Shown here in pieces: positions 24,814-33,193 of a stretch of DNA of 64,000 nt. Within the stretch, counting starts at the first letter, position 1; every line of letters begins with the position of its first letter. Below the pieces are notes generated by a model. The model saw nothing but the letters and a program-made list of their open reading frames with translations. It made no database searches and was not told the origin of the DNA. This DNA comes from Allokutzneria sp. NRRL B-24872 (GTDB lineage Bacteria; Actinomycetota; Actinomycetes; Mycobacteriales; Pseudonocardiaceae), in the NCBI RefSeq assembly GCF_002155965.1, contig NZ_MUMH01000124.1, positions 1-64,000 of the forward strand. The letters run 5' to 3'. The translations under genes were made by a program, and so were the position numbers.

Positions 24814-25781
24814 CCGTACACCTCCTCGTCGGTCGGACCCCGGTGGGCGATGCGCTCCGCCGGGATGGTCCCGAGGCGGCCCGCCTGGTAGTCCTCCATC
24901 GCTTCGATGATCTCCGCGCGGGTGTTCATCACGAACGGCCCGTAGCGCGCGACCGGCTCGTTGATCGGACGTCCGCCCAGCACGAGCACGTCCCAGTCGG
25001 TGTGCGCCCGCATCGTCAGGGCCGCGCCCGCGTTGAACACGCCGAGCTGCCCCTCCTCCAACGGCCGCCCCTCAACACCGATGGCGCCACGCCCGTTGAG
25101 CACGTAGACCATCGCGTTGAACTCGCGCGGCCACGACAGGTCGAGCTGAGCGCCCGCGCTGACCGTGGCGTGCAGGTAGGTGATCGGCGTCCACGTCACG
25201 CCGGGGCCGTCGTGCCCGTCGAGCGAGCCGGCGATCACCCGGACCAGCGCTCCACCGTCCACACTGGACAGAAGCGTGACGTCCCCGCCGCCGATGTCCT
25301 GGTAGCGCGGAGCCGTCATCTTCATGGCACGCGGCAGGTTCACCCACAGCTGCACGCCGTGGAAGAGCCCGCCCTGCGTCACGATCTCCTGCGGCGGCAG
25401 CTCGTTGTGCAGAATGCCGCTCCCTGCGGTCATCCACTGCGTGCCGCCGTCCTTGATCACGCCGCCGCCACCGATCGAGTCGGTGTGCTCCATCGCGCCG
25501 TCGATCATGTAGGTGACCGTCTCGAAGCCGCGGTGCGGGTGCCACGGGGCGCCCTTGGCCTCGCCCGGCGCGTACTCCACCGCGCCGAGGTGGTCCAGCA
25601 GCAGGAACGGGTCGGCCAGGCTCAGGTCGACGCCGGGGAACGGGCGGCGCACGGCGAAGCCCTCGCCTTCGAGGAAGCGCTGCGCCTGCACGACGCGCTT
25701 CACGCCGCGCCAGTCGGTCTCCGCACGGGGCAGCTCCGGCAGGCGGGGCAGGGTCAGGGTGTTCGCGGTGACGGCGGGCAT
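24810..25781 (-). CDS. pirin-family bicupin protein
   Basis: 323 residues. The N-terminal cupin has the pirin signature HPHRGFETVTYMIDGAMEH and GGTQWMTAGSGILHNE, whose three His and one Glu bind metal. The C-terminal cupin contains FNAMVYVLNGRGAIGVEG. Pirins vary from quercetinases to redox sensors. ATG 25781 follows AGGAGG with six bases between; the in-frame extension to 25811 is dropped. Operon with the TPR gene. Confidence 0.92.
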   Translation of the reverse strand: MPAVTANTLTLPRLPELPRAETDWRGVKRVVQAQRFLEGEGFAVRRPFPGVDLSLADPFLLLDHLGAVEYAPGEAKGAPWHPHRGFETVTYMIDGAMEHTDSIGGGGVIKDGGTQWMTAGSGILHNELPPQEIVTQGGLFHGVQLWVNLPRAMKMTAPRYQDIGGGDVTLLSSVDGGALVRVIAGSLDGHDGPGVTWTPITYLHATVSAGAQLDLSWPREFNAMVYVLNGRGAIGVEGRPLEEGQLGVFNAGAALTMRAHTDWDVLVLGGRPINEPVARYGPFVMNTRAEIIEAMEDYQAGRLGTIPAERIAHRGPTDEEVYG

Positions 25782-25851
25782 GGTGGGCCTCCTCGGTCGA
25801 CGGCCGTGCACACCCTACAAGCTCGTTGAACTCTCAACTATTCCTCGGAGC

Positions 25852-26190
25852 TCACGCGGCCATGCCCAGCTCCACCGTTCCGTCGACCACGCGCACCGGG
25901 TAGACCGGAATGCGCAGCTCAGGGTCCTCGACGCACTCGCCGGTCTCCAGGTCGAACGCCCGCTCGCGCGCCGGGGAGATCACCACCAGCCGCCCGCGCC
26001 GGTCGCCGATGATGCCCCGCGAGAGCACCGGAGCCCCGGTCGCCGGGTCGAGGTTGCCGACCGCGCGCACGAAGCCCTCGAAGGTGCGGAACACCGCAGC
26101 CTGCTCACCGTCGGGCAGCGCGGTCACCGAACCGCGGTCGGGCCACAGCGCGTCGTAACCACAGATCTGAATCCACGAGAGCGGCTGCAT
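25852..26190 (-). CDS. NirD-like nitrite reductase small subunit
   Basis: 112 residues. A Rieske-type beta fold of the NirD kind: WIQICGYDALWPDRGSVT at the start, VGNLDPATGAPVLSRGIIGD in the middle (the family pattern is NxDPxxxAxVLSRGIxGD), and FDLETGECVEDPE near the end. NirD lacks the Fe-S ligands of true Rieske proteins and binds the large subunit NirB. No nirB or nitrate gene is in the window. ATG 26190 follows GGAGGTG. Confidence 0.85.
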   Translation of the reverse strand: MQPLSWIQICGYDALWPDRGSVTALPDGEQAAVFRTFEGFVRAVGNLDPATGAPVLSRGIIGDRRGRLVVISPARERAFDLETGECVEDPELRIPVYPVRVVDGTVELGMAA

Positions 26191-26277
26191 CTGCTCACCT
26201 CCGAAAGCGCGTTGGAGGCATCCTGAGTCACCCGGATGTCGCAACGTTCACCCGGAGATGACAGCCGTGTTAACCCA

Positions 26278-27075
26278 CTACAGGGCTTCGAGCACCAGCT
26301 GGGCGGCGCGGTCCAAGCCGGTCAGCGTCTGCGTGGAGGAGCGCGGGTGCAGCGCGTGCATCGCGAGCCGGTAGAGCAGCGCGCGCAACAGCATCTGCGG
26401 CCACTCGGGCAGGTGCGCCCAGCGCTTGGTCAGCCCGATGTCCGCGCCGCCCCAGGCCAGCGCGTCCACCGCGATCACCGCGGCAGCCCACTCCGGCGGG
26501 CGCCAGTACGGCGTGAAGTCCATGATCCCGGGCGGCGCGTTGCCCGCGAAGAGCACGTTGCCGAACAGGTCCCCGTGCACCAGCTGCGAGCGCAGCCGCG
26601 TCGGCCTGCGGGAATTGACCAGCACGGTGAACATCCGCCCGCCGAGGTCCGGCACGAGACGGGCGTCCGCCTCACCCCAGGCCATCCGGTCGGCGATCGC
26701 GCTGATGTCCTTGCGCGCGTCCAGGAAATCGGGCCTGCGCAGCTCCACCGTTGCCGCGTGCAGGCGCAGCGACACCGAGATCACCTCGTCGTGCCGCGAC
26801 TCCGGCTGCCCGGCGATGTGCCTGGTCGCCGACCACCCCGCGACCACCCACCTGCCGTCGGTGGAGCGCAGCGGCCGGGCCAGCCGGAGCTGGTCGACCT
26901 CGAGGGAGTCGAGCGTCTGCGCGGCCCATGCCGCCTCGGACGGGTCGAAGACCGGTTTGAGCACGACGTCGCCGCACAACCACGCCGGGCCGCCCGCGTA
27001 GGGCTCGGGCAGCGCGGTACGTGCACCGAACGCCGCTCGCACGTGTTGGGGTGGCGGCTCCGGCGGTGGGTTCAC
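26278..27075 (-). CDS. TIGR02569-like protein with phosphotransferase fold
   Basis: 265 residues. The segment LVHGDLFGNVLF then GIMDFTPYWRP matches the catalytic loop (HGDxxxxN) and DFG-like motif of aminoglycoside-phosphotransferase-type kinases. The start VNPPPEPPPQHVRAAFGA and the overall pattern fit the actinobacterial family TIGR02569, found beside moeZ in mycobacteria. GTG 27075 has no clear ribosome site. The substrate is unknown. Confidence 0.8.
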   Translation of the reverse strand: MNPPPEPPPQHVRAAFGARTALPEPYAGGPAWLCGDVVLKPVFDPSEAAWAAQTLDSLEVDQLRLARPLRSTDGRWVVAGWSATRHIAGQPESRHDEVISVSLRLHAATVELRRPDFLDARKDISAIADRMAWGEADARLVPDLGGRMFTVLVNSRRPTRLRSQLVHGDLFGNVLFAGNAPPGIMDFTPYWRPPEWAAAVIAVDALAWGGADIGLTKRWAHLPEWPQMLLRALLYRLAMHALHPRSSTQTLTGLDRAAQLVLEAL

Positions 27076-27130
27076 GACAGGGCACGCTACAGCGCCCCAC
27101 TGACAGAACCTGGGACCGGCACGGCCGAGG

Positions 27131-27162
27131 AAGGGGCGCTTTTGGCTTAACCAGCGCCCCTT
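27131..27162 (-). terminator. terminator downstream of moeZ
   Basis: AAGGGGCGCT (27131-27140) pairs with AGCGCCCCTT (27153-27162) around a 12-base loop, with a further GGCC/GGCC pairing outside. It sits 9 bases beyond the moeZ stop. U-tract absent. Confidence 0.6.
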
Positions 27163-27171
27163 CGGCCACAA

Positions 27172-28350
27172 CTAGTACGTCGGCAGGCTCGGATCGATGT
27201 CGCGCGCCCAGCCCAGAACGCCGCCGCCGACGTGCACTGCGTCGCCGAAACCAGCGCGGTGCAGCGCGGCAAGCGCCTCCGCCGAGCGCGCGCCGGACTT
27301 GCAGTGCAGCACGATCGGCTTGTCCTGCGGCAGTTCGCCGAAGGCCTCGCCGGAGAGGATGCGGTCCTTCGGGATCAGCACCGAGCCGGGGATCTTGACG
27401 ATCTCGTACTCGTGCGGCTCGCGGACGTCGACCAGCACGAAGTCCTCGTTGCGGTCGAACTTCTCCTTGAGCTCGCGCGGGGTGATCGTGCGCCCGGCCG
27501 CCGCGCTCTGCGCCGCGTCGGAGACCACGCCGCAGAACGCCTCGTAGTCGATCAGCTCGGTGACCGGCTCGCCGTTGGGGTCCTTGCGGATCTTGATCGT
27601 CCGGTAGGACATCTCCAGCGCGTCGAAGACCATCAGCCTGCCCAGCAGCGTCTCGCCGATGCCGGTGATCACCTTGATCGCCTCGGTGACCATGATCGAG
27701 CCGATGGAGGCGCACAGCACGCCGAGCACGCCGCCCTCGGCGCAGGAGGGGACCATCCCGGGCGGCGGGGCCTCCGGGTAGAGGTCGCGGTACTGCACGC
27801 CCTCGACGCCGCCGGGCGGATCGGCCCAGTAGACGCTGGCCTGGCCCTCGAAGCGGAAGATCGAGCCCCAGACGTAGGGCTTGCCGAGCAGCACGCAGGC
27901 GTCGTTGACGAGGTAGCGGGTGGCGAAGTTGTCCGTGCCGTCCAGGATCAGGTCGTAGTCGCGGAAGACGTCCAGGACGTTGTCCGCCTCCAGCCGCACC
28001 TGGTGCAGGTTCACCTTGACGAACGGGTTGACCTCGGCGATCGAGTCGCGCGCGGACTCCGCCTTGGGCCGCCCGAGGTCGGACTGGCCGTGGATGATCT
28101 GCCGGTGCAGGTTCGACTCGTCGACCGTGTCGAACTCGACGATGCCGAGCGTGCCGACTCCCGCAGCGGCGAGGTAGAGCAGCGCCGGGCTTCCGAGCCC
28201 ACCGGCACCGACCACCAGCACCTTCGCGTTCTTCAGCCGCTTCTGACCGTCGACCCCGACCTCGGGGATGATCAGGTGGCGGCTGTAGCGGGCGACCTCT
28301 TCGTTGGTCAGTCCCGCTGCGGGCTCCACCAGCGGTGGCAGCGTCGACAT
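27172..28350 (-). CDS. moeZ: MoeZ, adenylyltransferase/sulfurtransferase
   Basis: 392 residues, two domains. N-terminal ThiF/MoeB-type adenylation domain: GAGGLGSPALLYLAAAG (ATP site), LHRQIIHGQ, DGTDNFATRYLVND. C-terminal rhodanese domain (about 285-390) with the persulfide cysteine in VLHCKSGARSAEA. MoeZ activates small sulfur-carrier proteins (MoaD2, CysO, ThiS) for molybdopterin, cysteine and thio-sugar pathways. ATG 28350 follows GAGGAGG; the in-frame GTG at 28401 is less likely. Equivalent to Rv3206c. Confidence 0.95.
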   Translation of the reverse strand: MSTLPPLVEPAAGLTNEEVARYSRHLIIPEVGVDGQKRLKNAKVLVVGAGGLGSPALLYLAAAGVGTLGIVEFDTVDESNLHRQIIHGQSDLGRPKAESARDSIAEVNPFVKVNLHQVRLEADNVLDVFRDYDLILDGTDNFATRYLVNDACVLLGKPYVWGSIFRFEGQASVYWADPPGGVEGVQYRDLYPEAPPPGMVPSCAEGGVLGVLCASIGSIMVTEAIKVITGIGETLLGRLMVFDALEMSYRTIKIRKDPNGEPVTELIDYEAFCGVVSDAAQSAAAGRTITPRELKEKFDRNEDFVLVDVREPHEYEIVKIPGSVLIPKDRILSGEAFGELPQDKPIVLHCKSGARSAEALAALHRAGFGDAVHVGGGVLGWARDIDPSLPTY

Positions 28351-28441
28351 GGGTGTTCCTCCTCGCCACGTGGGCACCGAAATCGTCCCTGTGCTCGTCA
28401 ACGCCCGTCTTACACGCGTTCTTCCACGTGGACCAGACGTC

Positions 28442-28470
28442 CCAACCCCTGGGAGGCCGTCAGGGGTTGG
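28442..28470 (-). terminator. hairpin overlapping the DUF3152 stop codon
   Basis: CCAACCCCTG (28442-28451) and CAGGGGTTGG (28461-28470) form a 10-bp stem with a nine-base loop; the TGA (28460-28462) lies at the loop/arm junction. The CAGGGGTTGG unit is repeated at once in the coding end (Asn-Pro-Trp-Pro-Asn-Pro). Confidence 0.6.
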
Positions 28471-29542
28471 GCCAGGGGTTGGGCTTGCACGTCTTGCCGT
28501 CGGCCTTGACCGCGTTCTTGTTGTTGCTGTCCGCCTGGTTCAGCAGGGCGACGTAGTTGTTGGCGACGCCGAAGGACTGCTGCATCATCACCGGCGCCGC
28601 TCCGCCCTCGTCCGAACAACCCTTGTGCTGGTTGCGGAACACGTGCCCGACCTCGTGGTTGATCGCGTACGTGCGGTAGAGCCCGAGGTCGGGTCCGTAG
28701 GCGATGGCCCCGCGCACCCACCGCGCGAGGTTGATGTAGACCCGGTCCTGAGTGGTGTTCCAGCAGGACGCCTCGTACTGGATCGTGTAGTTGCACACGT
28801 CGGGCCTGCGCGTGGTCCCCGGCGTGGTGAGGCTGATCCGGAAGTCCGGCGCCGGGGTGGTGCTGTCGACCCGCTGCAGGCGCACGCCACCGATCTTGCT
28901 GCCGATCCAGCTCTTCGGGCTGGACAGGATGCCGTCGACCACCCTGGCGAAGGCGTCCTCGCCCTGCACCTGCGAGGCGTCGATGCCGTTCTCGATCTCG
29001 ATCGTGTAGCGGTAGAGCTTGCCGGTGGTGCCCACCACGTCGGTGGAGCCGCGCACGACGGAGAAGGTGTTCGGCCCGGACTCGGTGTACTTGCCACCGG
29101 TCTTGGGCAGCTCAGCGCTGGGGATGTTCACGTCGATCTTGCCGGGCGGGGCCTCGGCGACGACGGGTTCCAGCTGCTCGGGCGGCTCCTCGCTGGAGCT
29201 GCTCTGCTGACCGCCGCCCGCCTGCTGCTGCTCGGGGGGCGCGGCGCCGAAGTCGACGAAGGCGAGCACGGTCAGCACGACCAGCACCGGCAGCGCGTAG
29301 ACCCGCCATCCGTAGGTGGCGATGGCACCGGCGACGCCGGTCTTCTTCTTCGGCTTCTCCCGGCGTTCGCGCTCGTCACCGCGCTTGTCCTGGCGCGGCT
29401 TCCAGGACGCGACGAGCGGTTCGGACTGGTTGCGGCGCTCACGCCGGACGCGCTGCGGCTGCTGGACCTTTTCCGGGCGAATCGGACGAGCGGAGCCCCC
29501 GTTGCCGTGCGTTCCGCGTTGTCCGTGCTCCGTTCGGGTCAC
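28460..29542 (-). CDS. DUF3152 membrane-anchored metzincin-like protein
   Basis: 360 residues. A basic cytoplasmic N-terminus rich in Arg/Lys (1-75), one membrane segment (WRVYALPVLVVLTVLAF, about 80-96), a Gln/Ser-rich linker, then the DUF3152 domain. Near the C-terminus NHEVGHVFRNQHKGC gives HExxHxxRxxH, the metzincin zinc pattern with Arg for the usual Gly, and APVMMQQS supplies a possible Met-turn. Predicted extracellular protease or relative. Equivalent to Rv3207c. GTG start. Confidence 0.85.
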   Translation of the reverse strand: MTRTEHGQRGTHGNGGSARPIRPEKVQQPQRVRRERRNQSEPLVASWKPRQDKRGDERERREKPKKKTGVAGAIATYGWRVYALPVLVVLTVLAFVDFGAAPPEQQQAGGGQQSSSSEEPPEQLEPVVAEAPPGKIDVNIPSAELPKTGGKYTESGPNTFSVVRGSTDVVGTTGKLYRYTIEIENGIDASQVQGEDAFARVVDGILSSPKSWIGSKIGGVRLQRVDSTTPAPDFRISLTTPGTTRRPDVCNYTIQYEASCWNTTQDRVYINLARWVRGAIAYGPDLGLYRTYAINHEVGHVFRNQHKGCSDEGGAAPVMMQQSFGVANNYVALLNQADSNNKNAVKADGKTCKPNPWPNP

Positions 29543-29594
29543 GGCCCCAGATTGCCACAGCCTCCGTGAGGCCCGCGCGCACGACCCACGTTGA

Positions 29595-30578
29595 TCACCA
29601 TTCGTGCGCGTCGACCGCTTCGAGCATGCCCAGGAACGCCTTGGCGACCGTCCTCGGCCGCTCCATCTGCGCGACGTGCCCCGTCCTCGGCAGCACGAGC
29701 AGCCGCCCGCGCGGGAGCAGCCGCGCGGTCCGGGGCGCCTTGCGCACGCTGACCAGGCGGTCCTCCGTGCCCCACACCACCAGCGCGGGCTTGTCGACCC
29801 TGGGCAGCACGGTGCGCCAGACCGAGCGGTGCGGCGGCGCCAGCCAGGACCTGATCAGCCCGTACGCCGTGCGGTCCAGCGCGTCGTTGGCCCAGTGCTG
29901 GCCGGCCCGGACGTGGTACTCCTCCTCGGCCAACGCCCAACGACCCTCGGGGATCTCCTCCGTGCTGGCCATCACCAGCTTGGCGAGCCGTTCCGTGCGC
30001 ATCCGCGCGGTGATCACGCCGACCTGGCGGCGCATCCTCGGCCCGATCACCGGCAGGCTCATCAGCAGGTAGCGCGGGTCGGAGACGCGGCGGGGGTCGG
30101 GGCGCAGGTCCGGCATGGCGGGTGAGACGAGGGTCAGCGTGCGCACCAGGTCCGGCCGCAGCGCCGCGATGCGCAGCGCGATCGCCCCGCCGAGGGAGTT
30201 GCCGAACAGGTGGACCGGCCCCAGCTCCAACCCGGCGAGGAACTTGATGACCATCGGGACCACGACGGTGATGTCGTAGTCGTGGTCCGGTCCCGGCTCG
30301 GACAGCCCGAAGCCGGGCAGGTCGATCGAGATCCCGGGGAACCTGCTGCTCAGCACGGCCGCGAGATCCGTCCAGTTGGTCGAGGAACCACCGAGGCCGT
30401 GGATGTAGAAGGCGGTCGGCGCCTCCTGCGGTCCCGGGGTCTCGCGCACGTGCAACCGCACCCCACCCGAGGTGACGAGCCTGCCCGGCCACCACTCGCG
30501 GGACAGATCAACCTCGGGCAGCTCAGCCCTGGACAGCGGGATTCTGGTCAGCGGTTGGCGCTCGGCGGTCCGGCTCAT
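29595..30578 (-). CDS. alpha/beta hydrolase
   Basis: 327 residues. AFYIHGLGGSSTNW (oxyanion loop), nucleophile elbow GNSLGG near residue 127, an acid in VVWGTEDRLVS, and the catalytic His in LPRTGHVAQMERP. Cap region about 160-240 is Arg-rich. ATG at 30578; divergent from the FasR-like regulator with 111 bases between. Substrate unknown. Confidence 0.9.
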   Translation of the reverse strand: MSRTAERQPLTRIPLSRAELPEVDLSREWWPGRLVTSGGVRLHVRETPGPQEAPTAFYIHGLGGSSTNWTDLAAVLSSRFPGISIDLPGFGLSEPGPDHDYDITVVVPMVIKFLAGLELGPVHLFGNSLGGAIALRIAALRPDLVRTLTLVSPAMPDLRPDPRRVSDPRYLLMSLPVIGPRMRRQVGVITARMRTERLAKLVMASTEEIPEGRWALAEEEYHVRAGQHWANDALDRTAYGLIRSWLAPPHRSVWRTVLPRVDKPALVVWGTEDRLVSVRKAPRTARLLPRGRLLVLPRTGHVAQMERPRTVAKAFLGMLEAVDAHEW

Positions 30579-30689
30579 GCACCAAGGATGCCGCGCGGCG
30601 ATGACATCTGACTACCAGCGAGTAAGGTCATGAAGACCGTGCGGGCGGCGAAACCCCGGCGGCACGGCAAGAGCACGGCTGGAGGCGGT

Positions 30690-31328
30690 ATGACGGAGAC
30701 GGCGCAGGGCAACGAGCAGGTAGCGCGTGGGGTTCGGCTGCCACGCACGGCCCGCCGGGCGCAGTTGCTCACGGCGGCGCAGGACGTGTTCGTGGCCAAC
30801 GGCTACCACGCCGCGGCGATGGACGAGATCGCCGAACGCGCCGGTGTCAGCAAGCCCGTGCTCTACCAGCACTTCCCGGGGAAGCTGGAGCTCTACCTGG
30901 CGCTGCTGGAGACGCACACCGACGAGCTGGTCCGCCGCGTGCGCGAGGCCATCGAGTCCACCACGGACAACAAGCTTCGGGTGCAGGCCGCCGTCGCGGC
31001 CTACTTCGACTTCGTCGACGGGGAGGGCCAGGCGTTCCGGCTGGTCTTCGAGTCCGACCTGCGGCGCGAGCCCGCGGTGCAGGACGCCGTCGACCGGGCG
31101 ACGACCACCTGCGTGGACACCATCGTCGGCGCGGTCACGGCCGACGCGGGGCTGGACGAGGACCGGGCGCGGCTGCTGGCGGTGGGTCTGGTCGGGCTGA
31201 GCCAGGTGACGGCGCGGTTCTGGCTGGACGCCAACCGCGTGGTGCCGAAGCAGGAGGCGATCGCGCTGATCGCGACCCTGGCGTGGAAGGGCATCGGCGG
31301 CGGTTACCCGATGCACCAGCAGGGCTGA
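30690..31328 (+). CDS. fasR: TetR-family regulator, FasR-like
   Basis: 212 residues from ATG 30690, which follows GGAGG by four bases (an ATG at 30630 is in frame but lacks a site). HTH: AMDEIAERAGVSKPVLYQHF. The helix-turn-helix and position (after the moeZ and DUF3152 genes) match Rv3208, FasR, an activator of fatty-acid synthase genes that senses long acyl-CoA. The orthology claim rests on synteny and on remembered sequence, not on a search. Whether this organism has FAS-I is unknown. Confidence 0.75.
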   Translation: MTETAQGNEQVARGVRLPRTARRAQLLTAAQDVFVANGYHAAAMDEIAERAGVSKPVLYQHFPGKLELYLALLETHTDELVRRVREAIESTTDNKLRVQAAVAAYFDFVDGEGQAFRLVFESDLRREPAVQDAVDRATTTCVDTIVGAVTADAGLDEDRARLLAVGLVGLSQVTARFWLDANRVVPKQEAIALIATLAWKGIGGGYPMHQQG

Positions 31329-31337
31329 GAGCACGGA

Positions 31338-31376
31338 GAAGGGGCGGACCCGGCCGGGTCCGCCCCTTCTTCTTTC
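31338..31376. terminator. bidirectional terminator after the FasR-like gene
   Basis: GAAGGGGCGGACCCG (31338-31352) pairs perfectly with CGGGTCCGCCCCTTC (31355-31369), then TTCTTTCT follows. It separates the convergent regulator and hydrolase genes. Confidence 0.88.
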
Positions 31377-31382
31377 TCGGTT

Positions 31383-32270
31383 CTAGCCGACGGGCAGCGC
31401 GGTCCGCACCATCCCGGCCAGGAGCCGCGCGGCCTCGTGACTGCGCTCCACCGGCACCATGTGCCCGGCACCCGGGTAGATCACCAGCTGCGCGCGCGGC
31501 AACTGCTCGGCGATCACCCGCGAGTGCTTCGGCGGGGTGAGCCGGTCCCGACCGCCGGTCAGCACGACCACCGGCACCGAGCTGAGCGCGCTCAGCGCCT
31601 TCGTCCGGTTGTGCGCCAGCACATCGCTGAGGAACCCGTGCAGGGTCAGCGGGTGCGACCCGGCGATGATCTCCGAGGTCTCGCGCAGGTGCGCGCGCTC
31701 GTAGCCGACGCCGAACAGCAGCCACCTCAGGTACGGCCGCAGCAGGGTGGGCGGGCCGATCTTGCGCGCGCCGCGCCGCTCCAGCAGCCGCCCGTGCACG
31801 AGCTGCGCCTTCACCATCGCCCGCGCCAGCGGGGCGGGCAGGCCGGGCGCGTCCCTGCCGAGCTCGCCGCTGGAGGTGTTGACGAACTCCACGCCCGCCA
31901 CCCGCGCCGTGAACAGCTCGGGGTGCCGCTCGGCCAGCGCCATGATCGTCATCCCGCCGATGGAGTGCCCGGCGAGCACCACCGGCCCGCTCGGAACGAC
32001 CTCGGTCAGCACTTCCGCGAGGTCGTCGGCCAGCTGCGCGATCGTCGTGCTGCCGGTGACCGGCGCCGCGGAGTCGCCGTGCCCGCGGTGGTCGTAGCGC
32101 AGCACTCGGACGGGGCCGCCGACCTCCTTGGGCAGCAGCTCCGCGACGCGCGTCCACGTCCGCCTGCTCAGCGTCCACGCGTGCAGCAGCAACACCGTGA
32201 CCGGCGCGTCCGGCGCTCCGGTCTCCTCGATGACCAGGCGCGTGCCGTCGCTGGTGGTGAAGGTCAGCAT
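31383..32270 (-). CDS. alpha/beta hydrolase (cluster gene 3)
   Basis: 295 residues. VLLLHAWTLSRRTW (oxyanion region), YDHRGHGDS, nucleophile elbow GHSIGG near residue 94, acid in LTGGRDRLTPP and His in YPGAGHMVPVERS. ATG 32270 follows GGAGG. The apparent longer frame upstream is a shadow of the diiron gene. It is the last gene of the SDR-diiron-hydrolase set, eleven bases after the diiron stop, so it probably acts on the same compound. Confidence 0.9.
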   Translation of the reverse strand: MLTFTTSDGTRLVIEETGAPDAPVTVLLLHAWTLSRRTWTRVAELLPKEVGGPVRVLRYDHRGHGDSAAPVTGSTTIAQLADDLAEVLTEVVPSGPVVLAGHSIGGMTIMALAERHPELFTARVAGVEFVNTSSGELGRDAPGLPAPLARAMVKAQLVHGRLLERRGARKIGPPTLLRPYLRWLLFGVGYERAHLRETSEIIAGSHPLTLHGFLSDVLAHNRTKALSALSSVPVVVLTGGRDRLTPPKHSRVIAEQLPRAQLVIYPGAGHMVPVERSHEAARLLAGMVRTALPVG

Positions 32271-32281
32271 CCGGCCCTCCG

Positions 32282-33193
32282 CTACTTCTCGTGCTTGTCG
32301 ATGAAGAACGACTTGCGCCACAAGCGCATCCCCGGCGACCCCAGCAGCCCGACCTCGTCGACGAAGGGCACCAGGCGCTCGGCGGACCACTTCATGGTCT
32401 CGCGGAAGTGCGGATTCGTCAGCGCGGCCTTGCGGCCGACCTTCGGGTCGATCCCGACCGAGCGGTAGACCTCGGGATTGATCAGCGTGCGGGAGACGTA
32501 GTAGGCCATCGCGCCCGCCTGGTAGCGGTGCACGGCCAGTTCCGCTTTGGACAGGCCCTCCATGCCGCGCACGATCTCCTCGCGGGCGTAGCGGACGTGC
32601 CGCGCCTCCTCCAGCACGTGGATGCGGTTGATCATCCGGACCAGCGGCTGCACGGACTCGTCGGCCATGGACTCGCGCTGGATGCGGTCGAGGATCTCCT
32701 CGGCGATCAGGATGCCCGCGAACATCGACGGACCCCAGCCGATGGTCTTCAGCACGCGGCCGAGGAAGTGCGGGGTGCGCTGCGGCCCGTAGGCCGGGCA
32801 GCCCAGCCGCTCGACGGCCCTGGCGAACATGATCGAGTGGCGGCACTCGTCGGCGATCTCGGTCAGCGCGTACTGAACGTGCCTGCTGGTGGGGTCCATG
32901 CTGTAGGTGTGCCTGATCAGCAGCTGCATCAGGATCATCTCGAACCAGATGCCGTTGCTGGCGACGCTGGCCACCTCGTGCTTGGACAGCTCGATCCGCT
33001 GCTCCTCGGAGAGCTGGTCCCATAACTGGGTTCCGTAGAGCGACACGCGGTTCGGCGGGGCGTAGTAGGCGCCCTCGACCAGCGGCGCCTCCCAGTCGAT
33101 GTCGAGGTTGGGGTCGTAGGAGTTCTTCGCCGAGGAGTTCAGCAGCCGCTCGGCCGTCTTCTCCCGGTCCGCGACCTGTAGTGCACGGCTCAT
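32282..33193 (-). CDS. AurF-like diiron oxygenase
   Basis: 303 residues, nearly all helical. Carboxylate-bridged diiron ligands are visible as SKHEVASVAS, EIADECRHSIMFA (ExxxH pattern), AEEILDRIQ and LEEARHVRYAREE (ExxRH). This is the arrangement of the AurF (p-aminobenzoate N-oxygenase)/DUF3066-type oxygenases. ATG 33193 overlaps the SDR stop as ATGA. Likely oxidises a lipid or aromatic substrate processed by its neighbours; the substrate is not known. Confidence 0.85.
   Translation of the reverse strand: MSRALQVADREKTAERLLNSSAKNSYDPNLDIDWEAPLVEGAYYAPPNRVSLYGTQLWDQLSEEQRIELSKHEVASVASNGIWFEMILMQLLIRHTYSMDPTSRHVQYALTEIADECRHSIMFARAVERLGCPAYGPQRTPHFLGRVLKTIGWGPSMFAGILIAEEILDRIQRESMADESVQPLVRMINRIHVLEEARHVRYAREEIVRGMEGLSKAELAVHRYQAGAMAYYVSRTLINPEVYRSVGIDPKVGRKAALTNPHFRETMKWSAERLVPFVDEVGLLGSPGMRLWRKSFFIDKHEK

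Noticed and set aside
31383..33023. A single 546-codon minus-strand protein joining the hydrolase to upstream frame
   Set aside because: The N-terminal part is the wrong frame of the diiron oxygenase gene; a clean ATG with GGAGG exists at 32270.
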